This document shows, piece by piece, positions 25,666 through 34,199 of a DNA stretch of 40,970 bases (the stretch's first letter is position 1; each line of letters begins with the position of its first letter). Below the pieces are notes generated by a model that searched no databases, was not told the origin of the DNA, and saw only the letters and a program-made list of their open reading frames with translations. Origin of the DNA: JBPCQA01 sp050998615 (lineage in GTDB: Bacteria > Actinomycetota > Actinomycetes > Propionibacteriales > Nocardioidaceae); assembly GCA_050998615.1 (NCBI GenBank), contig JBPCQA010000050.1, positions 1 to 40,970 of the forward strand, in the 5' to 3' direction. Position numbers and translations under genes: made by a program.

Positions 25666-25867
25666 GTGGTGTGTCTCCTAAATCGTTTGCCGGCTGCGGA
25701 TGTCCAGGTGGATGCATCGCCAGGCGGAGGAGAAGGGCATAGCGGTGCCTGTGGCCGACGACGAACTTCGTTCGTGCGACGCTGTGCTTTGCGGGGACAC
25801 CCCGCACCCCGAAGCGAGGCGCCGCCTGGGCGCCCCAGACGGTGAACAGTCAGTTGGGAGACACCAC
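25666..25867. mobile_element. Possible small insertion-sequence remnant bounded by inverted ends
   Basis: The 482-base gap 25485-25966 has no gene I can support. Within it GTGGTGTGTCTCCTA (25666-25680) faces an inverted partner at 25855-25867 whose complement is GTGGTGTCTCCCA; they match except for a 2-bp gap and one base. The 200 bp between encode no recognisable transposase. This could be a MITE-like relic or coincidence. Confidence 0.3.
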
Positions 25868-25966
25868 TAGACTGCCGCGAGTCAATCAACGACTGGCTCG
25901 TGAAGTGCGACGCCCGGGGACGGGCATGGCTACTGACTCAAGCCGTCATCTCACAGAAGAGGACGT

Positions 25967-27477
25967 ATGTCTCACGCAAAGCTGAGCTCCAAACGGCGTA
26001 CGCATGCCATTGTCGCGGCCACGGCCACGCTCGGGCTGCTCGGTGCCATGCCGGCGCTGGCCACCCCAACGGCCCGCGCCAACTCCATGCCCACGACAGC
26101 TTCCGCGACGACGCACGGCGACAAGATCCCCGCGAACCTGCGGTTGTACCAAACTCGCACCTCACTTCTTGGCGTGCACCGGTGGTATCAGCAGATCAGC
26201 GACGGCCACCCGGTGGTCGGGGGCTGGTATGCCCAGCACACCCTCAAAGCTGCCGGCGGCACGAGCTCCGTCTCCGTCTGGGACGGTCGCCAGCAAGTGC
26301 AGCGACTGACGGACACCACGGCAACCGTCTCGGCCGCCGACGCGACCGCCGACGCGTTGAGCGCCGCGAAGGCTCCGACGACTCCTACCGGCAACCCTAG
26401 CCTCTGGGTGCTCCCCGGCAATGCGAACGGTTCTCGGCTGGCTGGGCAGTCGATGCCGCCAACGGCCAAGGCGCCACCACCACGTACGTCGATGCCCAGA
26501 CCGGAGCTGTGCTGAAGACGGTCGTCACGTCCAAGCAGGAGAGTCGGGTCAAGCCGACCTATGTCACCGGAAAGGCGCGGGTCTTCGACCCCAACCCGGT
26601 CGTCAAGCTGCAAAACGAAAACCTCAAGGACCACAACGACGCCGACTCGGCGGGGCCGATGTCGGGCTACACCACCGTCAACCTGAATCACCTGGACGGC
26701 TCGCACAGCCTGGTGGGCAAATGGGTGCGCGTCACCAACTCCAATCTCGCCAGCTCACCCGACATCCGATACTTCTATCTGCGCGCGAACGACAAGTTCG
26801 AGCAGGTCAACGCCTACCAGGCGGTCGATGTCGAGCAGAGCTACCTGCAGTCGCTGGGCTTCACCGACGTCAATGCGGAGGCGCAAAAGGTCAAGGTCGA
26901 CGCGTTCCCTGACGACAACTCCTACTACAGCCCCAGCACCGACATGATCTCCATGGGCACTGGGGGCGTCGACGATGCCGAAGACCCCGAGGTCACCTGG
27001 CACGAGTACGGTCACGCGATACAAGACGACCAGGTGCCCGGCTTCGGCTCGTCAGAGGAGGCTGGCTCGATCGGTGAGGGCTTCGGCGACTTCATGGCGG
27101 TGATGATGAGCCAGCAGACGGGGCCGCACACCAGTCTCACCCCGACAACGTGCGTGATGGATTGGGATGCGACGTCCTACACCAGCGGACCCAAGCACTG
27201 CCTGCGAACGACCAACACCCACAAGATGTACCCGGGTGATCTGACCGGTGAGGTGCACGCCGACGGAGAGATCTGGTCGAACGCGCTGTGGTCGATGGAT
27301 CGGCGGCTAGGACGCGACAAGGCCACCAAGATCATCATCGAGGCGCAGTTCTCGTATAACCCGACGATCACGATGCCCGCAGCCGCTCGGGTCACCGTGT
27401 CGACCGCGAAGCGCCTGTACGGCGCCCAGGCGGCGGCCCAAACGCATGCCTCGTTCGCAGCCCGAGGCATTCTGTAA
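25967..27477 (+). pseudogene. Secreted gluzincin metalloprotease (M36/M4-like), one frameshift
   Basis: The gene starts with an ATG preceded by GAGGACGT and a signal peptide ending near ARAN (about 1-39). A propeptide region (FTP/PepSY-like, with GGWYAQHTLKAAGG) follows. The frame stops at 26515, but the expected reading, WAVDAANGQGATTTYVDAQ, is found one base off, so a single base was lost near 26441-26443. The second frame continues to 27477 with the zinc motif HEYGH and the third-ligand region GEGFGDF, typical of M36 fungalysins or M4 thermolysins. Only one lesion separates it from an intact gene of about 500 residues, so recent inactivation or a sequencing error are both possible. There is no slippery heptamer that would suggest programmed shifting. 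Confidence 0.75.
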
Positions 27478-27565
27478 CGCCCGCCGTTCGGGGCTTCGGC
27501 GACTTGAGGTGACGTCCGCCAGCAACCATGCAGCACGTCGTACCGCTGGGGAATCCATCCGAACA

Positions 27566-27603
27566 ACGAGTGGGTCGGTCTGACACCAGGCCGGCCCACT
27601 CGT
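27566..27603. terminator. Bidirectional hairpin terminator
   Basis: Arms 27566-27578 (ACGAGTGGGTCGG) and 27591-27603 pair over 13 bp with one G-T wobble position and a 12-nt loop. It lies between the convergent metalloprotease and LysM genes and can serve both. Confidence 0.6.
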
Positions 27604-27655
27604 GTCGTCGTACATCTTCGAGGTGGCCACGTCTGGAGGTGTCGTGGCGAGCTCG

Positions 27656-28048
27656 TCAATCCGTGGGCACGAGCAGCGGCTGCCCCACCCGGATCGAGCC
27701 TGCATCGCTCAACGAGTTCAGGTCGACGATCTCGGCGATCACCTGGCGGGGGTCCTGACCGGGGGCAGCCTTCGTGGCGATGTCCCACAGTGTTTGCCCC
27801 GGCTGGACCACGACCGTCCTTGACGCGGCGGACTTGACCGAGGCCGCCGACGCGGACCCATCCGTGGAGGCAGCCGGGCTGCCGAACAGGGCGAAGCAAC
27901 CCAACGCCAGGGCTAGCAGCATGAGCAGCACGACGACCCGGCCTCGCCAGGTCAACCGCAGCAACTTCGATGGGCGATGGGGATGAGCTGGCGCCGTCCG
28001 GGGCGCCGTGAGGGTGTCGAACTCATATTCAGCGACTGGCGTGCTCAC
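27656..28048 (-). CDS. Single-pass membrane protein with LysM (ChiZ/Rv2719c-like position)
   Basis: The protein has 130 residues. The GTG at 28048 follows GGAGG with six bases of spacing, so the longer open frame upstream is not used. A cytoplasmic N-terminus (1-35) precedes a membrane helix (about 36-56, VVVLLMLLALALGCFALFG), then an outside LysM (79-128, VVVQPGQTLWDIATK to VGQPLLVP). Its place beside lexA and its layout match Rv2719c (ChiZ) of M. tuberculosis, an SOS-linked protein that slows cell division. That assignment rests on synteny and topology. Two LexA-like sites lie about 210 bp upstream. Confidence 0.88.
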   Translation of the reverse strand: MSTPVAEYEFDTLTAPRTAPAHPHRPSKLLRLTWRGRVVVLLMLLALALGCFALFGSPAASTDGSASAASVKSAASRTVVVQPGQTLWDIATKAAPGQDPRQVIAEIVDLNSLSDAGSIRVGQPLLVPTD

Positions 28049-28255
28049 AACTGACCTCCGAGAAGACGAACCGGCCCACGTTGAGCCGTCGTGTGGTGAT
28101 GTGCATGTCGATCCCAGGTGTATCGGCCCGCGCCGACAGTTCCGAGCAAGTGGCCAGGCCCTGACCAGGCAGCCAGCACCTGGATGTGCGCAACGCTCGT
28201 CGCGGTGACAACCCTGCCTGCGATTGCCGGTGCCACCGCCACCGCTTCCCTTCGC

Positions 28256-28287
28256 TCGAAAGCGTGTTCGATCGAACATACGTGCGA
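28256..28287. promoter_or_regulatory. Two abutting LexA-type SOS boxes
   Basis: TCGAAAGCGTGTTCGA (28256-28271) is followed without a gap by TCGAACATACGTGCGA (28272-28287). Each differs from TCGAAC-N4-GTTCGA at one position. They lie nearer the LysM gene than lexA. Confidence 0.65.
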
Positions 28288-28323
28288 GCTTAGCAGCTCA
28301 GGGCCACAGTGTCGCCCCACCAG

Positions 28324-28339
28324 TCGAACGGGCGTTCGA
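28324..28339. promoter_or_regulatory. Perfect LexA SOS box
   Basis: TCGAACGGGCGTTCGA is an exact match to the actinobacterial consensus, 140 bp upstream of lexA. Confidence 0.8.
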
Positions 28340-28396
28340 GCCGCCGGCCGCCTACTCGGCCGCGATTCCGGGCTTCCGGGCGCAGCGACACGCCGT

Positions 28397-28412
28397 TCGA
28401 ACAGGTGTTTGA
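28397..28412. promoter_or_regulatory. LexA SOS box at the probable lexA promoter
   Basis: TCGAACAGGTGTTTGA has one mismatch to the consensus. It overlaps GATACT, a possible -10 element, so bound LexA would block its own promoter. Confidence 0.75.
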
Positions 28413-28478
28413 TACTGTCGGTGATCGGGTCTACCGTCTTCGGTAATGACTCGGCACCATTCCTCGAGGTGATGAACG

Positions 28479-29201
28479 ATGGCCAAAACCAAGACCCGAC
28501 CCGCCGTGCACGAGCTTCCGGACGGGCCGCCAGACGCGACCGGTTTGACGCCGCGCCAACGCCGCGTCCTCGCCGAGATTCGAGACTCAGTTGAGAGCCG
28601 GGGTTATCCGCCGAGCATGCGCGAGATCGGCCAGGCCGTGGGCCTTACGAGCACGTCGTCGGTGGCTCACCAGCTGCGCGTGTTGGAGGGCAAGGGCTTC
28701 CTCCGCCGCGATCCCAACCGGCCACGCGCCGTCGAGGTGCTGCTGCCCGACCCACACGCCGGCCGACACGGTGGGGCGGCCGGCGACAGCCCGTACGACG
28801 ACACTGGCGCCGGTGATGCCCGGCCCGAGGCCATCTACGTCCCGGTCGTGGGCCGGATCGCGGCCGGTGGCCCGATTCTCGCCGAGCAGCTGGTCGAGGA
28901 TGTGTTTCCCCTACCCAAGCAATTGGTCGGTGATGGCACGCTCTTCATGCTTGAGGTCAAGGGTGACTCGATGATCGGCGCGGCCATTTGTGATGGCGAC
29001 TTCGTGGTCGTCAGGCAGCAGCCGACAGCTGAAAACGGCGAAATCGTCGCGGCGATGATCGACGGCGAGGCGACCGTGAAGACGTTGCAAAAGAGACGCG
29101 GGCAAGTCTGGCTGCTACCGCGCAACGACACGTTCGAGCCAATCGATGGCAACAATGCCACCGTCCTTGGCAAAGTCGTCACGGTGATGCGGCGAATCTG
29201 A
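28479..29201 (+). CDS. lexA: SOS response repressor LexA
   Basis: LexA represses DNA-damage genes and cuts itself when RecA is activated. The protein has 240 residues. The winged helix spans about 23-85 (LTPRQRRVLAEIRDSVES, then PPSMREIGQAVGLTSTSSVAHQL). The self-cleavage site is Ala129-Gly130 in VGRIAAGGP, the nucleophile is Ser164 (KGDSMIGAAI) and the general base is Lys201 (EATVKTLQK). A low-complexity linker lies between the domains. The ATG has GAGGT nine bases upstream. Several LexA boxes upstream indicate autoregulation. Confidence 0.98.
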   Translation: MAKTKTRPAVHELPDGPPDATGLTPRQRRVLAEIRDSVESRGYPPSMREIGQAVGLTSTSSVAHQLRVLEGKGFLRRDPNRPRAVEVLLPDPHAGRHGGAAGDSPYDDTGAGDARPEAIYVPVVGRIAAGGPILAEQLVEDVFPLPKQLVGDGTLFMLEVKGDSMIGAAICDGDFVVVRQQPTAENGEIVAAMIDGEATVKTLQKRRGQVWLLPRNDTFEPIDGNNATVLGKVVTVMRRI

Positions 29202-29419
29202 GCTGCTTCAGTTGCCGACGTGCACGGGGATGGGTGCACGCACGAAGGCTCGTGGCCCCAGATCGGCTGGTATCACCGAAGGCTGGGACGTTTTCTCGCC
29301 AAGCAACGGGGAACATATGAACCAGCTCCATGAGTCATTGCGATGGCAAGATGAACCGACGGCACCACCATCTGGTGTCTTGACCTAGCCGCCAGGTCGG
29401 CGGTCCCGTGTGGTGGGTT

Positions 29420-29463
29420 CCAGCTCGGGTGGCCCGGCCGAGCGCTCGGGCCACCCGAGCTGG
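29420..29463. terminator. Strong bidirectional terminator between lexA and the helicase gene
   Basis: Arms 29420-29436 (CCAGCTCGGGTGGCCCG) and 29447-29463 pair perfectly over 17 bp with a 10-nt loop. TGTCTTT follows on the plus strand. It lies between two convergent genes. The remainder of 29202-29478 shows nothing. Confidence 0.8.
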
Positions 29464-29478
29464 TGTCTTTCAAGGCCA

Positions 29479-31581
29479 TCAGCGGGCCGAGCGAAGGCGT
29501 TGAAGCGCGCCCAAGGCCACGTGCCGGTCGAACGTCGACCACATCGGTGGCAGTGACGCACGCAAGAAGGCCCCATAACGTGCGGTGGCCAATCGGGGGT
29601 CCAAGATCGCCACCACGCCACGATCCGACATAGTGCGAATCAGCCGGCCAGATCCCTGCGCGAGCAACAAGGCGGCGTGGGTCGCGGAGACGGCCATGAA
29701 GCCGTTACCTCCCGCACGCTGCACCGCCCGCGCCCGCGCCGACATCAGCGGGTCATCTGGTCGAGGAAACGGAATCCGGTCGATGATGACCAGCTGACAC
29801 GTCTCCCCCGGAACGTCGAGGCCCTGCCACAGTGACAAGGTGCCGAAGAGACTCACTGCAGGGTTGTCGATGAACTCGGCCCGCAGGTGTGAGAGCTGCC
29901 CATCGCCTTGGCACAGAATCGGCAGATGGGGCAAGCTGACTCGCAGGGACTCTGCGGCCGTCTCGGCTGCGCGCCTCGATGAGAAGAGCCCAAGCGTCCG
30001 GCCGTTGGCGGCCTCGAGCAGGTCGTGCAACTCCTCGAGCTGGGCGGGACCGATCCCGTCCCGACCTGGTGACGGCAGGTGGCTGGCGACGTACAAGATG
30101 CCCTGCTTGGGATAGTCGAACGGAGATCCGACGTCGATTCCGCGCCAGGGAAGCACCCGCGTCCCCTCGTCGCCAAGCTGATCATCTTCGGCCGGCTCGT
30201 CGTCTTGACCGCGCGGAACCGCAGCTTCAGCCGACACGTCAGCCGCGGTATCGATGGAGTGGTCCATCCGTTCGGCTGGCCGCAGCCCGATCGACGACGC
30301 AACCGACGTGAAATCACCGCCGAGCTTCAAGGTCGCGGACGTGAACACCACCGTTTTCTCGGCCAACAGCCGGTATCGCAGCGGCCCCCACACCTCCAGC
30401 GGCGCGACACAAAGCTGACTGCCACCGCGGGATCGGTCTCGCTCTGCCAGCCAGACGACATCAGAGTCTTCGTTCGCCGCCAGTCGCGCGGCGATCTTGC
30501 GAGTCTCCTCAAGCATTCCCCGAGCCTGCTGCCCAGCCGCGTCGACATCGGAATCCCTCGACTCCTTCGCGATCGCGGAAAAGGCCGAACGGGCCGTGCT
30601 GGTCACCATGTTCAATGCATCGGCCAGCGCCTCGGGCAACGCGTCGATCCGGCCGGGCGCCAACTCGTCGATGGCAGCTCGCAGCGCGTCACCGGCGTCA
30701 CCCAGATCGTCGGCCTGAGTCCCGTCGACGAAGTTCCTGGCGCGTCTCGCGGCTCTTTCGACCGCCGGAACCGACAGCTCATCACTGGCCGCCTGGGTCA
30801 CACGGGACACGAGCTCATGAGCTTCATCAACGATCACGACGTCGTATTCGGGAAGCATCGGAATGCCCTCGATGGCGTCGATTGCCAGCAGCGAATGGTT
30901 GGTCACGACCAGCTTGGAGGCCAACGCACGCTCGCGGGCGCGCTCGGCAAAGCACTCGAGCCCGTAAGGGCATTTCGCCGCTCCGAGACACTCACGATGG
31001 TTGACCGACACCTGGCGCCAGACCCGATCGGTGTGCGAGGGCGCACCATCACGGTCGCCGATTCCCGCGGCTTTAGACTCCCGCTCAGCCCACTCGCGCA
31101 ACCTGACCACTTCAGAACCGATAGTGCCGTCGGGGATGTCCACCAATGTCCCCTGATCGTTCGGGACGCCATCGCGAATGCGGTGCAGGCACGCGTAGTT
31201 GTTGCGACCCTTCAAGACGGCGTACGCCGGCTGCTCGCCGAGCAGGTGCGACGTTGCCGCGAGCAGAGCCGGAATGTCGCGCTCCACGAGTTGATGCTGC
31301 AGCGCAAGGGTCGCCGTGGCGACGACGACGCGCTCGTCGTGCAGCACCGCCGGAACCAGATAGCCCAATGACTTCCCGGTGCCGGTTCCGGCCTGAACGA
31401 GCAGATGGTGGCCGGACTCGATGGCGTCACCCACTGCATGGGCCATCTCGATCTGACCGGGCCGGTCTTCGCCCCCCACCTCGTCGACGGCCGCGCGCAG
31501 AACTTGATCGGCCGACGGCTCAATGCGAGCCGAACCGGTCCTTCTTGCCGCGTCTGATGCGGACCGCTGGCTACGCCTCAC
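29479..31581 (-). CDS. ATP-dependent DNA helicase, DinG/XPD type
   Basis: The protein has 700 residues with a GTG start; no clear ribosome-binding site is visible. This superfamily 2 helicase acts 5' to 3' on DNA in repair and at R-loops. Walker A is AGTGTGKS (64-71) and the DEAH box is at 252-255 (VIVDEAHELV). Four Cys between them (131, 198, 204, 210) fit the iron-sulfur cluster of DinG/XPD helicases. Later motifs include TLSLWQGLDVPGE and QGSGRLIRT. Its closeness to lexA suggests a damage role, but I see no LexA box at its start. Confidence 0.92.
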   Translation of the reverse strand: MRRSQRSASDAARRTGSARIEPSADQVLRAAVDEVGGEDRPGQIEMAHAVGDAIESGHHLLVQAGTGTGKSLGYLVPAVLHDERVVVATATLALQHQLVERDIPALLAATSHLLGEQPAYAVLKGRNNYACLHRIRDGVPNDQGTLVDIPDGTIGSEVVRLREWAERESKAAGIGDRDGAPSHTDRVWRQVSVNHRECLGAAKCPYGLECFAERARERALASKLVVTNHSLLAIDAIEGIPMLPEYDVVIVDEAHELVSRVTQAASDELSVPAVERAARRARNFVDGTQADDLGDAGDALRAAIDELAPGRIDALPEALADALNMVTSTARSAFSAIAKESRDSDVDAAGQQARGMLEETRKIAARLAANEDSDVVWLAERDRSRGGSQLCVAPLEVWGPLRYRLLAEKTVVFTSATLKLGGDFTSVASSIGLRPAERMDHSIDTAADVSAEAAVPRGQDDEPAEDDQLGDEGTRVLPWRGIDVGSPFDYPKQGILYVASHLPSPGRDGIGPAQLEELHDLLEAANGRTLGLFSSRRAAETAAESLRVSLPHLPILCQGDGQLSHLRAEFIDNPAVSLFGTLSLWQGLDVPGETCQLVIIDRIPFPRPDDPLMSARARAVQRAGGNGFMAVSATHAALLLAQGSGRLIRTMSDRGVVAILDPRLATARYGAFLRASLPPMWSTFDRHVALGALQRLRSAR

Positions 31582-31669
31582 CGGCCGAGGCTACCCGACC
31601 ACGCCGATACCGAGGCGTTCGTCCACAACCCTTCGCCAGCGCCTGTTCTTGGTGCGCAAGAGCGCGAGC

Positions 31670-33214
31670 TCAGGCAGGGGCGGGTATGCAGAACGGGGTT
31701 AGCTCGCCGGCCAGCCTCGGGTTGACCAGGGCTCGCACCATCGAGCCTTCCACCGTGTGTTCAACCGAGATCACCTCGCCATGCTCATGCACCTTGTTGA
31801 CCAGGTCGCCACGCGAGTAGGGCAGCAACGCGGCCACCTCGACGCTCGGATGCGGGAGGTCCTGCTCGATCGCGGCGAGCACATCGGCAATGCCCGCGCC
31901 ACGTCGGGCCGAGACCACGACCGCGTGCGGCTCCCGGTTGAGCAGACGGGTGATCACCAAAGGATCGGCGACGTCAGACTTGTTGATGACGACCAGCTCG
32001 GGGACGTGGTCGGCGTGGATCTCGGCGAAGACGTTGCGGACCGCGGCGATCTGGCCTTCCGGATCGGCGTGGGAGCCGTCGACCACATGCAGCACGAGGT
32101 CTGCCTCCGCGACCTCCTCGAGCGTGGAGCGGAATGCCTCCACCAGTTGATGTGGCAGATGCCGGACAAAGCCTACGGTGTCGGAGAGGGTATAGACGCG
32201 GCCGTCGCTGGTCGTCGTACGACGAGTCGTTGGGTCAAGCGTCGCGAACAGGGCATCTTCGACGAGCACCGCGGCACCGGTCAGCCGATTCAGCAGCGAG
32301 GACTTGCCGGCGTTCGTGTATCCCGCAATCGCCACCGACGGGATCTCGCGACGCACCCGTTCGGCCTTCTTGGTGGTTCGTGCGGTCATCATGTGCCCAA
32401 GTTCGCGGCGCAGCTTCGCCATCCGGGTGGTGATCCGGCGCCGGTCGGTCTCCAGCTTCGTCTCGCCCGGCCCGCGGCCGCCGATGCCGCCACCTTGCAC
32501 GCCGACCCGGCCACCGGCCTGACGCGACAGGTTGCCGCCCCAACCACGCAGCCGCTGTTTTAGGTAGTCAAGTTGGGCCAGCTCGACTTGGGCCTTGCCC
32601 TCTTTGGACCGCGCATGCTGGGCGAAGATGTCCAAAATCAAGGCGGTGCGATCCACAACCTTGACCTTGACCCGATCTTCGAGGTTTCGCAGCTGGGACG
32701 GGCTCAGCTCACCGTCGCAGATCACGGTGTCGGCACCGGTTTCGGCGACCACCATGCGTAGGTGGTCGACCTTGCCCGGGCCGATGTAAGTCGCCGGATC
32801 AGGCTTTTGCCGGCGTTGCGACAGCGCGTCGAGCACCACCGATCCTGCCGTCTCGGCAAGCAGCTTGAGCTCCACCAGCGAGTTATCCGCGTCTTCCAGG
32901 GTGCCCTCGGTCCACACGCTGACGAGCACAACCCGCTCGAGCCTGAGCTGACGGTATTCGACTTCACCGATGTCTTCGAGCTCGGTCGAAAGTCCTGCCA
33001 CGCGTCGCAAGGCATTTCGCTCTTCGAGCTCATAATCGCCCTGACCGAAATCTTCGCGAGGGCCGCCGCGCTCCTCGGGTGCCAACTCGGGGCTGATGCT
33101 GCCGTTGAGGTCGATTACGCCATCCGACGACTCGTCAATGCCCCCGAGGCCGGGCTCCAGCCCAACGGCGTTGTCTGCAAAGTCCACCGAAAATTGTCGT
33201 TTGTTTGCTGTCAT
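31670..33214 (-). CDS. hflX: Ribosome-associated GTPase HflX
   Basis: HflX binds the ribosome and helps split or rescue stalled ribosomes. The N-terminal domain (YIGPGKVDHL, then DRTALILDIFAQHARSKEGK) is followed by the glycine-rich linker GGIGGRGPGETKLETDRR and the G domain: G1 GYTNAGKSSLLN, G3 DTVGF, G4 NKSD. I chose the ATG at 33214, with GAGG three bases upstream, giving 514 residues; a GTG at 33250 is the alternative. TACAAT about nine bases before the ATG could be a -10 hexamer, implying a very short leader. Confidence 0.95.
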   Translation of the reverse strand: MTANKRQFSVDFADNAVGLEPGLGGIDESSDGVIDLNGSISPELAPEERGGPREDFGQGDYELEERNALRRVAGLSTELEDIGEVEYRQLRLERVVLVSVWTEGTLEDADNSLVELKLLAETAGSVVLDALSQRRQKPDPATYIGPGKVDHLRMVVAETGADTVICDGELSPSQLRNLEDRVKVKVVDRTALILDIFAQHARSKEGKAQVELAQLDYLKQRLRGWGGNLSRQAGGRVGVQGGGIGGRGPGETKLETDRRRITTRMAKLRRELGHMMTARTTKKAERVRREIPSVAIAGYTNAGKSSLLNRLTGAAVLVEDALFATLDPTTRRTTTSDGRVYTLSDTVGFVRHLPHQLVEAFRSTLEEVAEADLVLHVVDGSHADPEGQIAAVRNVFAEIHADHVPELVVINKSDVADPLVITRLLNREPHAVVVSARRGAGIADVLAAIEQDLPHPSVEVAALLPYSRGDLVNKVHEHGEVISVEHTVEGSMVRALVNPRLAGELTPFCIPAPA

Positions 33215-33392
33215 GTACCTCAAATTGTACGTCGAAGCGCGCCCGCTCACGACCCCTTTTGAGAGCGCGGGCGCTCGGTCGCTCTGGTCGGCAGGGATTA
33301 CCCGTGTGGCTGAAGGCGTCCCGCTCGACTCATGCCCTGACGTTCAGCCATAGTCGCAAGGTTGCCGGTAGCGGCGTCGGCTAGCGAGCGGG

Positions 33393-34199
33393 TTACCCAC
33401 GCCACACCCCCTCGGCCACCAGGATGGCCGGACCCTTGAGATGGAGCTGCCCGTCCTCGTCCCAAGTCACCGTCAACCTGCCGCCCGCTACGTCGACCCG
33501 ATGCGCGCCACGCTCGACTCGGCGATCGTCCTCCACGCCGGCCGCGGCCACCACGGCGGCGCAGGCACCTGTGCCGCACGACTTCGTCTCCCCGACGCCT
33601 CGTTCGAACACCCGCATCGCGAGGTGGCCGGGAGCGCGGCGTACGACAAACTCGACATTGGCGCCCGCAGGGAAGTCGTCCGCACTAAACGTCGGTGACT
33701 CACACGGCGACCCCAGCTCGTCCAGTGTGTCAACGAACACCACCGCGTGCGGGTTGCCCATGTCGACCCCAACGGCGTCGTACGAGCGACCGTCGAGGTC
33801 GACTTTCACCCTCCCGCCGATGACCGGCACTCCGATGGCGACGCTGATCTCACCGTCGTCGCAAAACGACACCTGGCTGACACCCCCACGGGTTTCGACG
33901 CTCAGCGGTGACTGCGTGTCGACCAAGTGCGTGGCCTCGAGGTAGCGAGCGAACACCCGCAACCCGTTGCCGCACAACTCGCCGACCGAGCCATCGGCGT
34001 TGCGATAGTCCATGAACCAGGCAGCGTCGTGCTTGCCTCTCACCACCCGCAGCACTCCGTCGCCGCCGATGCCGGCGCGCCGGTCGCATATCCGCGCGAC
34101 CACCTCGGGATCTAGGTCCCCATGCACCGAACCACCAAGGTCAGGCAGCACCACGAAGTCGTTGTGGGTGCCGTGACCTTTGACAAAGGGGAAGTTCAC
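33393..34199 (-). CDS. dapF: Diaminopimelate epimerase
   Basis: The enzyme converts LL- to meso-diaminopimelate for lysine and peptidoglycan. The protein has 268 residues from the GTG at 34199, which overlaps the miaA stop in GTGA and so is translationally coupled. The two catalytic Cys lie in ELCGNGLRVFARY and SCGTGACAAVV; substrate-binding regions GHGTHNDFVVLPD and DMGNPHAVVF are present. Confidence 0.96.
   Translation of the reverse strand: MNFPFVKGHGTHNDFVVLPDLGGSVHGDLDPEVVARICDRRAGIGGDGVLRVVRGKHDAAWFMDYRNADGSVGELCGNGLRVFARYLEATHLVDTQSPLSVETRGGVSQVSFCDDGEISVAIGVPVIGGRVKVDLDGRSYDAVGVDMGNPHAVVFVDTLDELGSPCESPTFSADDFPAGANVEFVVRRAPGHLAMRVFERGVGETKSCGTGACAAVVAAAGVEDDRRVERGAHRVDVAGGRLTVTWDEDGQLHLKGPAILVAEGVWRG

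Noticed and set aside
26421..26912. A 163-residue frame bridging the metalloprotease lesion
   Set aside because: It is a third, out-of-frame reading; the family sequence is in the other two frames.
30079..31371. A 430-residue plus-strand open frame
   Set aside because: It is antisense to the DinG-type helicase, whose motifs are clear.
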